From Alphaproteobacteria bacterium (GTDB lineage Bacteria; Pseudomonadota; Alphaproteobacteria; Rhizobiales; Rhizobiaceae): a stretch of DNA of 64,000 nucleotides. The translations under genes and the position numbers were made by a program. The notes under the pieces were generated by a model that saw only the letters and a program-made list of their open reading frames with translations, did not search any database and was not told the origin of the DNA. The stretch spans positions 207,795 through 271,794 of the forward strand of contig BOKV01000001.1 in the NCBI GenBank assembly GCA_016861165.1. Reading direction: 5' to 3'. Every line of letters starts with the position of its first letter. Within the stretch, counting starts at the first letter, position 1. This document shows, piece by piece, positions 36,099-44,831 of this stretch.

Positions 36099-36701
36099 CT
36101 ACTGGTCGATCGATACGCCGGCGATCACTTCGGCGATGATCGAACGCACATCCTCGAACCGCTCGGAGCCGGCAAAGGCGACGATCTGCAGCGAGCCCTT
36201 GCCCTCGAAGCTGGTGTAGTAATTCTCGTAGGTGACATCGATGCCGTCGACGACGGTGCGGTAGACGATGCGCCCGAACGGATAGCCGTCGACCGAGGCC
36301 GCGCCGTCCTCGAGCGTGTCGACCTTGTTGAGCCCGGCGGCCGACTGCGCGTTGGTCAGCAGCGCCTTCTTCAGCGTCGCCCGTTCGATCACGTCCTTCT
36401 CGGTGATCAGCAGCACGTACATGTCCTCCACCTTGTGGCGGAAGCCATGCTCCTCGGCGCCGTTGAGGTTGGCCAGCGCCCACTGGTCGGGGTCGAGGCA
36501 GACGGAAACGGGCAGGACCTGCGAAGAGACCGTGGTGCAGTTGTCCGGCGCCTCGACCTGGTCTCCCGAATACTCCCACGTGTTGTCGTCGTAGAGGATG
36601 ATCTCGCTGCCGTTGAGATCGACCCTGCCGATTTCCTCGGCGACGGCGGGCAGCCCCGCCAGCAGCACGCAGATGGCAGTCGCAAAGGCCAAGCGCTTCA
36701 T
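36099..36701 (-). CDS. Secreted protein of unknown function
   Basis: 200 residues with a signal peptide (1-21, GLPAVAEE). Two Cys near 55 and 68 could form a disulfide. The start of the mature chain, RVDLNGSEIILYDDNTWEY, resembles DUF3157-like periplasmic proteins. The C-terminal half is predicted mixed alpha/beta with no recognised motif. ATG 36701 follows GAGGAAA. Confidence 0.65.
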   Translation of the reverse strand: MKRLAFATAICVLLAGLPAVAEEIGRVDLNGSEIILYDDNTWEYSGDQVEAPDNCTTVSSQVLPVSVCLDPDQWALANLNGAEEHGFRHKVEDMYVLLITEKDVIERATLKKALLTNAQSAAGLNKVDTLEDGAASVDGYPFGRIVYRTVVDGIDVTYENYYTSFEGKGSLQIVAFAGSERFEDVRSIIAEVIAGVSIDQ

Positions 36702-36794
36702 GATGGTTTCCTCGGTTTTGCCCGCGTGCCAGCTACCGGCACGCCCTCGGGTTCCAGCCCCGGGGCTCACTCTCCCGCGCCCGTGGCGTCCGCG

Positions 36795-38000
36795 TCAAGA
36801 CCCTCCGCCCCTGGGTGTGGCGGCGGCGATGCGGCGGTTCTCCTCGGCGCGCTGGGCGGCGGTTTCGCGCACCGCCCGGTCGAGCTCCGGGCTCTGCGAC
36901 ATCAGCCGGCGGAAGTCGGGCGCCGCCAGCACCAGCAGGTCGGTCGAGCGCACCGCGGTCACCGTCGCCGTGCGGACGGCGTCGTGCTCGATCAGGCCGA
37001 TCTCGCCGAAGAAGTCGCCCTCGCCCAGCCGCACCGGCCGGCCGGGGACATCGACCTCGACCTGGCCGTTGGCGATGAAATAGAGGCCGTCGGCCGGGTC
37101 CCCCTTCGAGAAGATGACGGCGCCGGCCGCCACCCGGCGCGCGTGCAACATGCCGGCGAGGCGCGCGATCGTCGGGGCGTCGAGACGGGCAAACAGCGGA
37201 ACGCGGGCGACCATGGCGAAGGAGACGATGAAGTCGCGCCGGCGGATCTCCTCGTGGAAGCCGGTGGCGATGATGCCGACCGGCAGGGCGAAGAAGAGGA
37301 TGCCGGTGACCATGACCAGGCCGGCGATGGCGCGGCCGGCCGCCGTCGCCGGCACCACATCGCCATAGCCGACCGTCGACAGCGTGACCACCGCCCACCA
37401 CATGGCGGACGGGACGTCGCCCAGCACATCGGGCTGGAGGTGGCCCTCGACAACATACATGGCGACCGAGGCGAGCAGCAGCAGGCCGGCGAACACGACG
37501 ACGCTGCCGACCAGCGAGCGCCATTCATTGGCGAGCACGCGGCCGATGGTGGCGATCGCCGGCACGTAGCGCGCCAGCCGGTAGAAGCGCACGATGCGGA
37601 TGACGCGGATGGCGGCGATGTCGACGCCGACCAGGAGCTCGATGAAGAAGGGCAGGATGGCGACAAGGTCGACCACCATCATCGGCATGATCATGGTGCG
37701 CAGGCGCGCATAGGCGGCGCCGTGGCCAGCCATGAGCGGATGCTCGGGGGCCGCCCACAGCCTCAGCAGGTATTCGGCGACGAACACGGCGACACAGAAA
37801 TTGTCGAAACGGCGCAGATGGACGCCCCACACTTCCTGGACGTGGGCGACGGTGCCGATAACCGAGGCGGCGACATTGCCGAGGATGAGCGCGATGATGA
37901 ACAGGTCGAAGGCCTGCGAGACCGTGCCGCGCCGGCCGCGTTCGAGGATTTCGAACACGCGCTCGCGGATCGTCAGCTCGTCCTTGGCACCGTAGGTCAT
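36795..38000 (-). CDS. Cyclic-nucleotide-gated, voltage-sensor-type K+ channel
   Basis: 401 residues: six-helix channel core with an S4-like IRVIRIVRFYRLARYV near 130, a K+ selectivity filter TVGYGD near 212, then a cyclic-nucleotide-binding domain (about 270-375). The binding cassette reads GEGDFFGEIGLI followed by VRTATV, supplying the Glu and Arg that hold the sugar phosphate. The layout is that of MlotiK1 of Mesorhizobium. It should gate K+ in the inner membrane in response to cAMP. Start ATG 38000 (MTYGAKDEL) is preferred over 38057. Confidence 0.9.
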   Translation of the reverse strand: MTYGAKDELTIRERVFEILERGRRGTVSQAFDLFIIALILGNVAASVIGTVAHVQEVWGVHLRRFDNFCVAVFVAEYLLRLWAAPEHPLMAGHGAAYARLRTMIMPMMVVDLVAILPFFIELLVGVDIAAIRVIRIVRFYRLARYVPAIATIGRVLANEWRSLVGSVVVFAGLLLLASVAMYVVEGHLQPDVLGDVPSAMWWAVVTLSTVGYGDVVPATAAGRAIAGLVMVTGILFFALPVGIIATGFHEEIRRRDFIVSFAMVARVPLFARLDAPTIARLAGMLHARRVAAGAVIFSKGDPADGLYFIANGQVEVDVPGRPVRLGEGDFFGEIGLIEHDAVRTATVTAVRSTDLLVLAAPDFRRLMSQSPELDRAVRETAAQRAEENRRIAAATPRGGGS

Positions 38001-38072
38001 CGCCCGGCCGCCTGGTTGCGCCCGACATGCATAGGACAGGTCGGGCGCGAATTCCATGCCGGCGGCGCCCGG

Positions 38073-38933
38073 TCAGCCGTGCGCCCACTCCCAGTAGAGC
38101 TCGCGCGCCTTCATCGCGACCGGCCCAGGGCCGGGCTCGTGATCGTCGAACTTCACGATCGGCACCACCTTGGAGTAGTTGCCGGTCGAGAAGATCTCGT
38201 CGGCGACGCGGAAATCGTCGAGCGTCAGCGTAGTCTCGTGGACCTGGTAGCCGGCCTCACGCAGCAGCCGGATGACGCGCTGGCGGGTGATGCCGTTGAG
38301 GAAGGTGCCGTTCGGCACCGGCGTGAACACCTCGCCGTGCCGGACCATGAAGATGTTGGACGTCGCCGTCTCGGCGACGTTGCCGAGCGCATCGCAGACG
38401 ATTGCGTTGGCGAAGCCCTTTTCCTGGGCCTCGCGCAGCATGCGGGCGTTGTTGGGGTAGAGGCAGGCGGCCTTGCAGTTGGTCAGGTTGGTGGCGAGCG
38501 TCGGCCGCGTGTAGCGGGTGGTGGTGACCGCGTAGCCGGTCGCCGCCCCCATCGACGCCTCCTCCAGGCACAATGCGAAGGTGGTCGATTCGGGCACCGG
38601 GTCGACCGAGGTCGGCCCGCCCTCGCGCGACCAGTACATCGGCCGGATGTAGATCGCCGCGTCGGCCGGGAATTTCGCCACGCCCTCACGGGCGAGTTCG
38701 ACAATGGCGCCGGTGGCCATGGTCGGCTTCAGCCCCATCACCACCGCCGAATGGTTGACCCTGGCGCAATGCAGGTCGAGGTCGGGCGTCACGCCGTCGA
38801 AGGCGCGGGCGCCGTCGAAGACGAGCGTGCCGAGCCAGGTGCCGTGGTCGGCCGAGCCCATGATCGGCACATTGCCTTCCTGCCAGGTCCCCTCGAACCA
38901 GGTCCAGATCCTGCGGTTGGGCAGCATTCCCAT
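38073..38933 (-). CDS. Class IV aminotransferase (branched-chain aminotransferase-like)
   Basis: 286 residues of the fold-type IV PLP fold: SADHGTWLGTLVFDGARAF near 25, YIRPMYWSREG near 95, the lysine candidate in NLTNCKAACLYPNNAR near 148, EALGN-like CDALGNVAETATSNIFMV near 180, and NGTFLNGITRQRVIRLLREAG near 208. Members transaminate branched-chain or D-amino acids. It is not the usual alphaproteobacterial IlvE start, so substrate is open. ATG 38933 sits 9 nt from GAGAGG; ATG 38939 is only 3 nt away. Confidence 0.85.
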   Translation of the reverse strand: MGMLPNRRIWTWFEGTWQEGNVPIMGSADHGTWLGTLVFDGARAFDGVTPDLDLHCARVNHSAVVMGLKPTMATGAIVELAREGVAKFPADAAIYIRPMYWSREGGPTSVDPVPESTTFALCLEEASMGAATGYAVTTTRYTRPTLATNLTNCKAACLYPNNARMLREAQEKGFANAIVCDALGNVAETATSNIFMVRHGEVFTPVPNGTFLNGITRQRVIRLLREAGYQVHETTLTLDDFRVADEIFSTGNYSKVVPIVKFDDHEPGPGPVAMKARELYWEWAHG

Positions 38934-39033
38934 CGTCATCTTCCTCTCGGATGGTGGCGGCCCGCCGGACGCGGGCGCCGCAAAGAAGAACCGCCGGCCG
39001 CGCCGGCGGTTCGCTGGCAGCGGACGGACCGCC

Positions 39034-39852
39034 TCAGACCATGGCGAAGACGCGCGCCGGGCCGCCGGTGCCGCCGCGATGCTTGGGCGCGCCGACCACC
39101 AACGTGGCGCCGGCGGCGGGCATGGCGTCGAGGTTGGCGATGTTCTCAAGCCCCCAGCGCCCGGCCGGCAGCCAGGCATAGTGGACGGCGAAGTCGCCCG
39201 AAATACCGTAGTCGAGCGACAGCGTGTCGACGGCCATGCCGGCGGCCGAACTTTCCTCCAGCAGCATCTGCGCCGCCTCGATGTGGAAGCCTGGGAAATG
39301 CATCTTCTGGTCGGAACCGACATTGCGGAACTTGTCGGAGGCGACATGGGCGGCCCAGCCCGAATTCATCGCCACGCAGGCATTGTCGGGGATCGGCCCG
39401 TTGGCGGCGATCCAGGCCTTCAGGTCGTCGACGGTGACCTGGGCGTCGGCGTTCTCGGCCGCCCTGGCGCGGATGTCGACGACGCATAGCGGCGTCACCA
39501 GCGCGCCGACCGGCAGTTCGGCGATCGACTGGCCGTTTTCGGAGAAATGCAGCGGTGCGTCCATGTGGGTGCCGGTATGCTCGTTGACGCGCAGCTCGAA
39601 CAGGTTGAACTTATGCTCGTTCCAGTTGAACTTCTGGTCCTTGAAGAATTGCTGCTCGCCGAAGAAGGTGGGGAAGCCCTCGTGCAGCTCGTGCGTCATG
39701 TCCTCCACCCGCGCAGCACCCTGGGCAAGCGCCGGCGGCGCCACCGCGCTGGCGGCGAAGCCGGCCGCCGCCGTCAACGCCGCGCCCTTGAAGAACTGCC
39801 GCCGCGAGAGCATGCGCTCGCGCACCGAATCGATAATGCAGGCATTGCACAT
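39034..39852 (-). CDS. Tat-exported cyclase-family metal hydrolase
   Basis: 272 residues. The twin-arginine signal SRRQFFKGAALTAAAG lies at about 16-31. The cyclase (kynurenine-formamidase-like, PF04199) signature HTGTHMDAPLHF near 94 provides the metal ligands, with a Glu/His pattern later in FPGFHIEAAQMLLEE. Such enzymes hydrolyse amides or cyclic esters; substrate unknown, action in the periplasm. ATG 39852 follows GGAGGAAACG. It is divergent from the AhpD-like gene across a perfect inverted repeat. Confidence 0.85.
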   Translation of the reverse strand: MCNACIIDSVRERMLSRRQFFKGAALTAAAGFAASAVAPPALAQGAARVEDMTHELHEGFPTFFGEQQFFKDQKFNWNEHKFNLFELRVNEHTGTHMDAPLHFSENGQSIAELPVGALVTPLCVVDIRARAAENADAQVTVDDLKAWIAANGPIPDNACVAMNSGWAAHVASDKFRNVGSDQKMHFPGFHIEAAQMLLEESSAAGMAVDTLSLDYGISGDFAVHYAWLPAGRWGLENIANLDAMPAAGATLVVGAPKHRGGTGGPARVFAMV

Positions 39853-39924
39853 TTTCGTTTCCTCCTTGCCGGTCCCGGCCGTGTCCGTTGGCCACAACCC
39901 TCCCGGAAGGCGACTGTCGAAGCC

Positions 39925-39985
39925 GCGCCGGTACTTGTCAAGCCGACCGCAACGGACGAGCGGCCGGCTTGACAAGTACCGGCGC
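39925..39985. repeat. 21-bp perfect inverted repeat in a divergent promoter region
   Basis: Arms 39925-39945 and 39965-39985 are exact reverse complements; the 19-nt spacer adds a 4-bp CCGC/GCGG pairing. Each arm carries an outward-facing TTGACA, a perfect -35 hexamer, toward the cyclase gene on the left and the AhpD-like gene on the right, but no clear -10 follows at the right distance. Confidence 0.9.
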
Positions 39986-40061
39986 ACGGGCGGCGGCGCC
40001 GCCGGCGATTGCCAAGCGCCGCGATTTGCGGAACAGTCGCGCCTGCACGCGGAGGAGCGAA

Positions 40062-40475
40062 ATGGCGACGGTGAGACTGCTGAGCGACGAGGAGGCGACG
40101 GCCGAGGCGCGGGCCGTGTTCGACGACATCCGCGCGACGCGCGGCACCGACTATGTCAACCATTTCTGGCGCGGGCTCGCCAACGACCCGCAGGCGCTTG
40201 CCCAGGTCTGGCAGGAGGTGAAGTCGGTGATGGGGCCGGGCAGCATCGACCCGCTTGCCAAGGAGATGATCTACATCGCCGTATCGGTGGCCAATGCCTG
40301 TACCTATTGCATCCACAGCCACACAGCGGCGGCGCGCGGCAAGGGCATGACGGACGCCCAGCACAGCGAACTCATGCGCATCGTCGGGCTGGCGGCCAAG
40401 ACCAACCATCTGGTCAACGCCATGCAGCTGCCGGTCGACGAGGCCTTCCAGGTCGGGACAGGCCGGCAATCCTAA
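40062..40475 (+). CDS. Carboxymuconolactone decarboxylase/AhpD-family protein
   Basis: 137 residues with the AhpD-type CXXC plus His, in VANACTYCIHSHTAAARGKGM near 78. This motif gives peroxidase-linked thiol chemistry in AhpD and is found in many CMD-family proteins of unknown substrate. ATG 40062 follows GGAGGAGCGAA. It is followed 17 bp later by a quinone reductase, with which it probably forms an operon. Confidence 0.85.
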   Translation: MATVRLLSDEEATAEARAVFDDIRATRGTDYVNHFWRGLANDPQALAQVWQEVKSVMGPGSIDPLAKEMIYIAVSVANACTYCIHSHTAAARGKGMTDAQHSELMRIVGLAAKTNHLVNAMQLPVDEAFQVGTGRQS

Positions 40476-40492
40476 CGCACGGAGGAGAGAAG

Positions 40493-41503
40493 GTGGCTTC
40501 AGGGGCAAGACGAACGGCCGCCAGGGCGGCGGCACCCTTCGCAATGGTGGCGGTCAGGGCCGGCGACGCCTCGGTGCTCGCCCGCCAGCCGATCGAGCCG
40601 GCCAGGCCGAAGAAGGGAGAGGCGCTGATCCGCCATACCGCGATCGGCGTCAACTTCATCGACGTCTACCAGCGTACCGGCCTCTACAAGCTCGACTATC
40701 CGGCGATCCTCGGCTCGGAGGGGGCCGGCGTGGTCGAGGCGGTCGGCGTCGGCGTGACCTGGCTCAAGCCCGGCGACCGCGTCGCCTACACCCAGCCCGG
40801 CGGCGCCTATGCCACCCATCGCCTGATCGCCGCCGACCGGCTGGTCAAGCTGCCGGCGCGCGTGAGCGACGAGGCGGCCGCCGCCGCCATGCTCAAGGGG
40901 CTGACGGTGCACTATCTCATCCATGACAGCTACCGTGCGCGCGAGGGCGACACGGTGCTGTTCCACGCCGCCGCCGGCGGCGTCGGCCTGATCGCCGGCC
41001 AATGGCTCAAGGCCAGGGGCGTCACCGCGATCGGCACGGCCGGCGGCGCGGCCAAGTGCAAGCTCGCCAAGGCCCACGGCTATGCCCACGTCATCGACTA
41101 CACGAAGGAGGATTTCGTCGAGCGGGTGAACAAGATCACCAAGGGCAAGGGGGTGGCCGCCGTCTACGATTCGGTCGGCAAGGACACCTATCCCGGCTCG
41201 CTGCAGGTGCTGCGGCGCTTCGGCACCTTCGTCAGCTTCGGCCAGTCCTCGGGCGTGGCGAGCGAGTTCAAGCTGGCCGACCTCGCCGCCAACGGCTCGC
41301 TGTTCGCGACCAGGCCGACACTGTTCCACTTCATCGCCGAGCGGAGCGACCTCGAGCGGCGCGCCCGCCAGCTATTCGCCGTCATCGGCTCGGGCAAGGT
41401 GAAGATCGCCGTCAACCAGCGGTTCGCGCTCGCCGACGTCGCCAAGGCACACGCCGCGCTCGAAAGCCGCAGGACCACCGGCCAGACGGTGCTCGTTCCC
41501 TAG
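40493..41503 (+). CDS. NADPH:quinone reductase (zeta-crystallin type)
   Basis: 336 residues, Zn-independent medium-chain dehydrogenase. Family hallmarks: NFIDVYQRTGLY near 50, GSEGAGVVEAVG near 70, and the NADPH motif HAAAGGVGLIAGQWLKARG near 160. It reduces quinones by one or two electrons with NADPH. GTG 40493 is chosen because GGAGGAGAGAAG directly precedes it; the frame is open far upstream without coding evidence. Confidence 0.9.
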   Translation: MASGARRTAARAAAPFAMVAVRAGDASVLARQPIEPARPKKGEALIRHTAIGVNFIDVYQRTGLYKLDYPAILGSEGAGVVEAVGVGVTWLKPGDRVAYTQPGGAYATHRLIAADRLVKLPARVSDEAAAAAMLKGLTVHYLIHDSYRAREGDTVLFHAAAGGVGLIAGQWLKARGVTAIGTAGGAAKCKLAKAHGYAHVIDYTKEDFVERVNKITKGKGVAAVYDSVGKDTYPGSLQVLRRFGTFVSFGQSSGVASEFKLADLAANGSLFATRPTLFHFIAERSDLERRARQLFAVIGSGKVKIAVNQRFALADVAKAHAALESRRTTGQTVLVP

Positions 41504-41517
41504 GAGAGCCGGGCGGC

Positions 41518-42474
41518 ATGGCCGACAAGACGACCGACCACGCGATCACGGCGGGCGACCTGCGCGGCGCGGCGAGCGACCCGACCTATGCCGGCGTCAC
41601 CTCGTTCATGCGGCGCAAATACACCAAGCAGATCGACGACGCCGACGTGGTGGTGTGGGGCATCCCGCTCGACACGGCGGTCACCAACCGGCCCGGCGCC
41701 CGCTTCGGCCCGCAGGCGATCCGGCGCGCCTCGGCGATATTCGACAACGATCCGCAATACCCGTTCTCGATCGACCTGTTCGAGGAGATGGCGGTAGCCG
41801 ACTATGGCGACTGCGCCTTCGACCTCGGCCGGCCGTGGGAGGTCACCGAGCGCATCGAGCGGGAAGCGGCGCGCCTGATCGAGACCGGCGCCTTCCTGCT
41901 GTCGCTCGGCGGCGACCATTTCGTCACCTGGCCGCTGCTCAAGGCCCATGCCGGCGAATACGGGCCGCTGGCGCTCATTCAGTTCGACGCCCATCAGGAC
42001 ACCTGGCCCGATGACGGCGAACGCATCGACCACGGCAGCTTCGTCACCCGCGCCGTGCGCGACGGCGTCATCGACGCCAGCTCATCGATCCAGATCGGCG
42101 TGCGCACCATCGCGCCGGACGATTACGGCATCGAGATCCTGTTCGGCGACGATGTCGAGGAGATGAGCGCCCAGGCGATCGCCGAGGCGATCATCGAGCG
42201 GGTCGGCGCCATGCCGTGCTATGTCACCTTCGACATCGACTGTCTGGACCCCGCCTTCGCGCCGGGCACGGGAACGCCGGTCGCCGGCGGTCCGAGCTCG
42301 GCCAAGATGCTGTCGGTGATCCGCCGGCTCGGCGCGCTCGACATCAAGGGGGCCGACGTGGTGGAGGTGTCGCCGCCCTATGACCACGCCGACGTGACCG
42401 CCATTGCCGGCTCGACCGTCGCCATGTATATGCTCGGCCTCCAGGCGGAGCGGCTGGCCGAGCGGAACCGTTGA
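41518..42474 (+). CDS. speB: Agmatinase/ureohydrolase
   Basis: 318 residues. Mn ligands of ureohydrolases are all present: GGDHFVTWPLL, QFDAHQDTW, and FDIDCLDPAFAPGTGTPVAGG. The family hydrolyses agmatine to putrescine and urea; guanidinobutyrase and related activities share this pattern, so agmatinase is the likeliest but not the only reading. It starts 14 bp after the quinone reductase and precedes argC. Confidence 0.85.
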   Translation: MADKTTDHAITAGDLRGAASDPTYAGVTSFMRRKYTKQIDDADVVVWGIPLDTAVTNRPGARFGPQAIRRASAIFDNDPQYPFSIDLFEEMAVADYGDCAFDLGRPWEVTERIEREAARLIETGAFLLSLGGDHFVTWPLLKAHAGEYGPLALIQFDAHQDTWPDDGERIDHGSFVTRAVRDGVIDASSSIQIGVRTIAPDDYGIEILFGDDVEEMSAQAIAEAIIERVGAMPCYVTFDIDCLDPAFAPGTGTPVAGGPSSAKMLSVIRRLGALDIKGADVVEVSPPYDHADVTAIAGSTVAMYMLGLQAERLAERNR

Positions 42475-42546
42475 AGTTCTGATTCAGATTCAGCAAGCTG
42501 AAGATTTGATTCAGATTCCGCTTCCGCCGGCAAACCACTGTCATTC

Positions 42547-42574
42547 AAGCATAATCGGGCAAGCATAATCGGGC
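42547..42574. repeat. 14-bp tandem duplication before argC
   Basis: AAGCATAATCGGGC occurs twice head to tail (42547-42560, 42561-42574), each copy with CATAAT, close to a -10 box. An 11-bp direct repeat GATTCAGATTC lies upstream at 42481-42491 and 42508-42518. Confidence 0.85.
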
Positions 42575-42581
42575 ATTCGCG

Positions 42582-43532
42582 ATGTCGGCAAAACCGAAGG
42601 TGTTCATCGATGGCGAGCATGGCACGACGGGTCTGCAGATCCGCCAGCGCCTGGCCGGCCGCGACGACGTCGAGGTGCTGTCGCTGGCCGCGGCCGACCG
42701 GCGCGACGCCGACAAGCGCGCGCGCCTGCTCAATGAGGCCGACATCGCCATCCTGTGCCTGCCCGACGACGGCGCGCGCGAGGCGGTCGCCATGCTGGCG
42801 GCGGCCGGCAACGGCCACACGCGGGTGATCGACGCCTCGACCGCGCACCGCACGGCCGACGGGTGGGTGTTCGGCTTCGCCGAAATGACCCGCGGACAGC
42901 GCCAGGCGATCGCCGCGGCGCGGTTCGTCGCCAATCCCGGCTGCTACTCGACCGGCTCCATCGCGCTCTTGCGCCCGCTCATCGAGCGCCAGGTGCTGCC
43001 GCCCGCCTATCCCGTCACCATCAACGCGGTGTCGGGCTATTCGGGCGGCGGCAAGTCGCTGATCGCGCAGATGGAGGATTCCTCGCGCGACGACCATATC
43101 GGCGCCAACCTTTTCCTCTATGCGCTCACCCTCGCCCACAAGCACGTGCCGGAGATCATGCTGCGCGCCGGGCTGACGCGCCGGCCGGTGATGACGCCGA
43201 ATGTCGGGCGCTTCGCGCAGGGCATGCTGGTCAACCTGCCGCTGCATCTCGACCTGCTGAACGGCGCGCCCGACGTGGCCGACATCCATGCCTTGATGAG
43301 CGAGCACTATGCCGGTCAGGACGTGGTCAGGGTGGCGGCGCTCGAACAGTGCGCGCAGCTGCCGCGGGTCGACGCCGAGGAGATGGTCGGCACCGACGAG
43401 ATGCGCCTCTACGTGTTCGGCACGCCCGGCAGGGGCCAGGTCAACCTGGTCGCCTCGCTCGACAATCTCGGCAAGGGCGCCTCGGGGGCGGCGGTGCAGA
43501 ACCTCGACATCATGCTGAACGGCAGGGGCTGA
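42582..43532 (+). CDS. argC: N-acetyl-gamma-glutamyl-phosphate reductase (short type)
   Basis: 316 residues, the short ArgC form common in alphaproteobacteria. N-terminal GEHGTTGLQIRQRL nucleotide site, catalytic Cys in ANPGCYSTGSIALLRPL near 118, and SGYSGGGKSLI near 150. It reduces acetylglutamyl phosphate in arginine synthesis. No Shine-Dalgarno is visible before ATG 42582; the bases just upstream are a tandem duplication, so it may be translated leaderless. Confidence 0.92.
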   Translation: MSAKPKVFIDGEHGTTGLQIRQRLAGRDDVEVLSLAAADRRDADKRARLLNEADIAILCLPDDGAREAVAMLAAAGNGHTRVIDASTAHRTADGWVFGFAEMTRGQRQAIAAARFVANPGCYSTGSIALLRPLIERQVLPPAYPVTINAVSGYSGGGKSLIAQMEDSSRDDHIGANLFLYALTLAHKHVPEIMLRAGLTRRPVMTPNVGRFAQGMLVNLPLHLDLLNGAPDVADIHALMSEHYAGQDVVRVAALEQCAQLPRVDAEEMVGTDEMRLYVFGTPGRGQVNLVASLDNLGKGASGAAVQNLDIMLNGRG

Positions 43533-43536
43533 AGCC

Positions 43537-44631
43537 CTACCCGCGGACCTCGATGGCGGTAACCGGCGGATAGGGGCCGGCGAGCGCCCGCCAGTGGGCG
43601 ACGGCGAAGGCGAGCACGACCACGGCCAGCGCCTGGTGGGCGAGCGCCCAGTGGAGCGGCACCTGCAGCACCAGGGTGACGACGCCGACCGCCGCCTGCA
43701 GGGTGACGAGGAGGGCAAGAATGAGCGCGCGAGCGCGGTGGCGTTCGGCGTTGTCGGGCCGGCGCGTGGCGAGCCAGGCGAGCCACACGGCCAGGAGCAG
43801 CAGGTAGGCATTGGCCCGGTGGACGAACTGCACCGTCTTCGGGTTGTCGAAGAAGTTGCGCCAGACCGGCTCGAGGATCGTGAGCCCGGACGGGATGACG
43901 GCGCCATCCATCAGCGGCCAGTCGTTGAAGGCGAGCCCGGCGTCGAGCCCGGCGACCAGGGCGCCGAGGAAGACCTGCAGCAGCACCAGCCCGACGATGA
44001 GCGGCGCGGCCAGCCGTACGGCGGCCCCGGCCTCGCCGCCCGAATGCGGCGCCAGCCCGCGCGCCACCCACAGGCAATAGGCGAAGATGATCGCGGCGAG
44101 CGTCAGGTGCACGGCCAGCCGGTACTGGCTCACGTCGACACGATCGACCAGGCCGGACCTGACCATCCACCAGCCGACAATTCCCTGGACGGCGCCGAGG
44201 CCGAACAGGACGAGGAGGCGCGGCTTCAGGAGCTGCTCCAGCCGGCCCGACCACCACAACCAGACCATCGGCACCAGGAAGACGACGCCGATGATGCGGC
44301 CGAGGAAGCGGTGCGCCCACTCCCACCAGTAGATGAACTGAAACTCGAGGAGGCTCATGCCCTCGTTGATCTGGCGGTATTGCGGCGTCTGGCGATACTT
44401 GTCGAACTCCTCCAGCCAGGCCTCGTGACTGAGCGGCGGGATGACGCCGTGGATCGGCTTCCATTCGGTGATCGACAGGCCCGAACCGGTCAGCCGCGTC
44501 GAGCCGCCGACGACCACCATGGCGAAGACAAGCAGGCAGACGAGATAGAGCCACCAGCGCACGATCGCCCGGTTGCGGCGCTCGCGCATGACCAGCGCGG
44601 TGGTGTAGAGGACAGCCGGGGGTTCCGCCAT
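43537..44631 (-). CDS. ctaA: Heme A synthase (COX15/CtaA)
   Basis: 364 residues, about eight membrane helices. The expected His ligands occur in WWEWAHRFLGR, RLAVHLTLA, VQFVHRANAYLLL and HWALAHQALA. WGxTRLT-like GGSTRLTGSGLSITEWKPI near 42 is the family signature. It oxidises heme O to heme A for cytochrome oxidase. ATG 44631 (MAEPPAV) is chosen; earlier in-frame Met codons exist to 44907. Confidence 0.93.
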   Translation of the reverse strand: MAEPPAVLYTTALVMRERRNRAIVRWWLYLVCLLVFAMVVVGGSTRLTGSGLSITEWKPIHGVIPPLSHEAWLEEFDKYRQTPQYRQINEGMSLLEFQFIYWWEWAHRFLGRIIGVVFLVPMVWLWWSGRLEQLLKPRLLVLFGLGAVQGIVGWWMVRSGLVDRVDVSQYRLAVHLTLAAIIFAYCLWVARGLAPHSGGEAGAAVRLAAPLIVGLVLLQVFLGALVAGLDAGLAFNDWPLMDGAVIPSGLTILEPVWRNFFDNPKTVQFVHRANAYLLLLAVWLAWLATRRPDNAERHRARALILALLVTLQAAVGVVTLVLQVPLHWALAHQALAVVVLAFAVAHWRALAGPYPPVTAIEVRG

Positions 44632-44831
44632 GATCGCGCACCGTGGTTGAGTGCGCCCCATTTGCCGCAAGGCCCGCGCCCCGGCAAGGCTGGCGGCGGG
44701 CGACACACGGTCGCGCATCGAACCGCGCATTGGGCCGCGCATTTGGCCTGCGTCGGGCCGCGCGCGTTGACGGCAGTGTGTTTTCGCGCTTTGTGGCGGC
44801 ACGCAGGGAAGCCCGTCAGGAGCAACGCGGA

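Noticed and set aside
36435..39437. A 1000-codon plus-strand frame rich in Asp, Gly and His
   Set aside because: Antisense shadow of the K+ channel, aminotransferase and cyclase genes on the minus strand.
39965..39997. Full sigma-70 promoter in the right arm of the 21-bp inverted repeat
   Set aside because: TTGACA is perfect, but the sequence 17 bp on is GC-only, without a -10 box.
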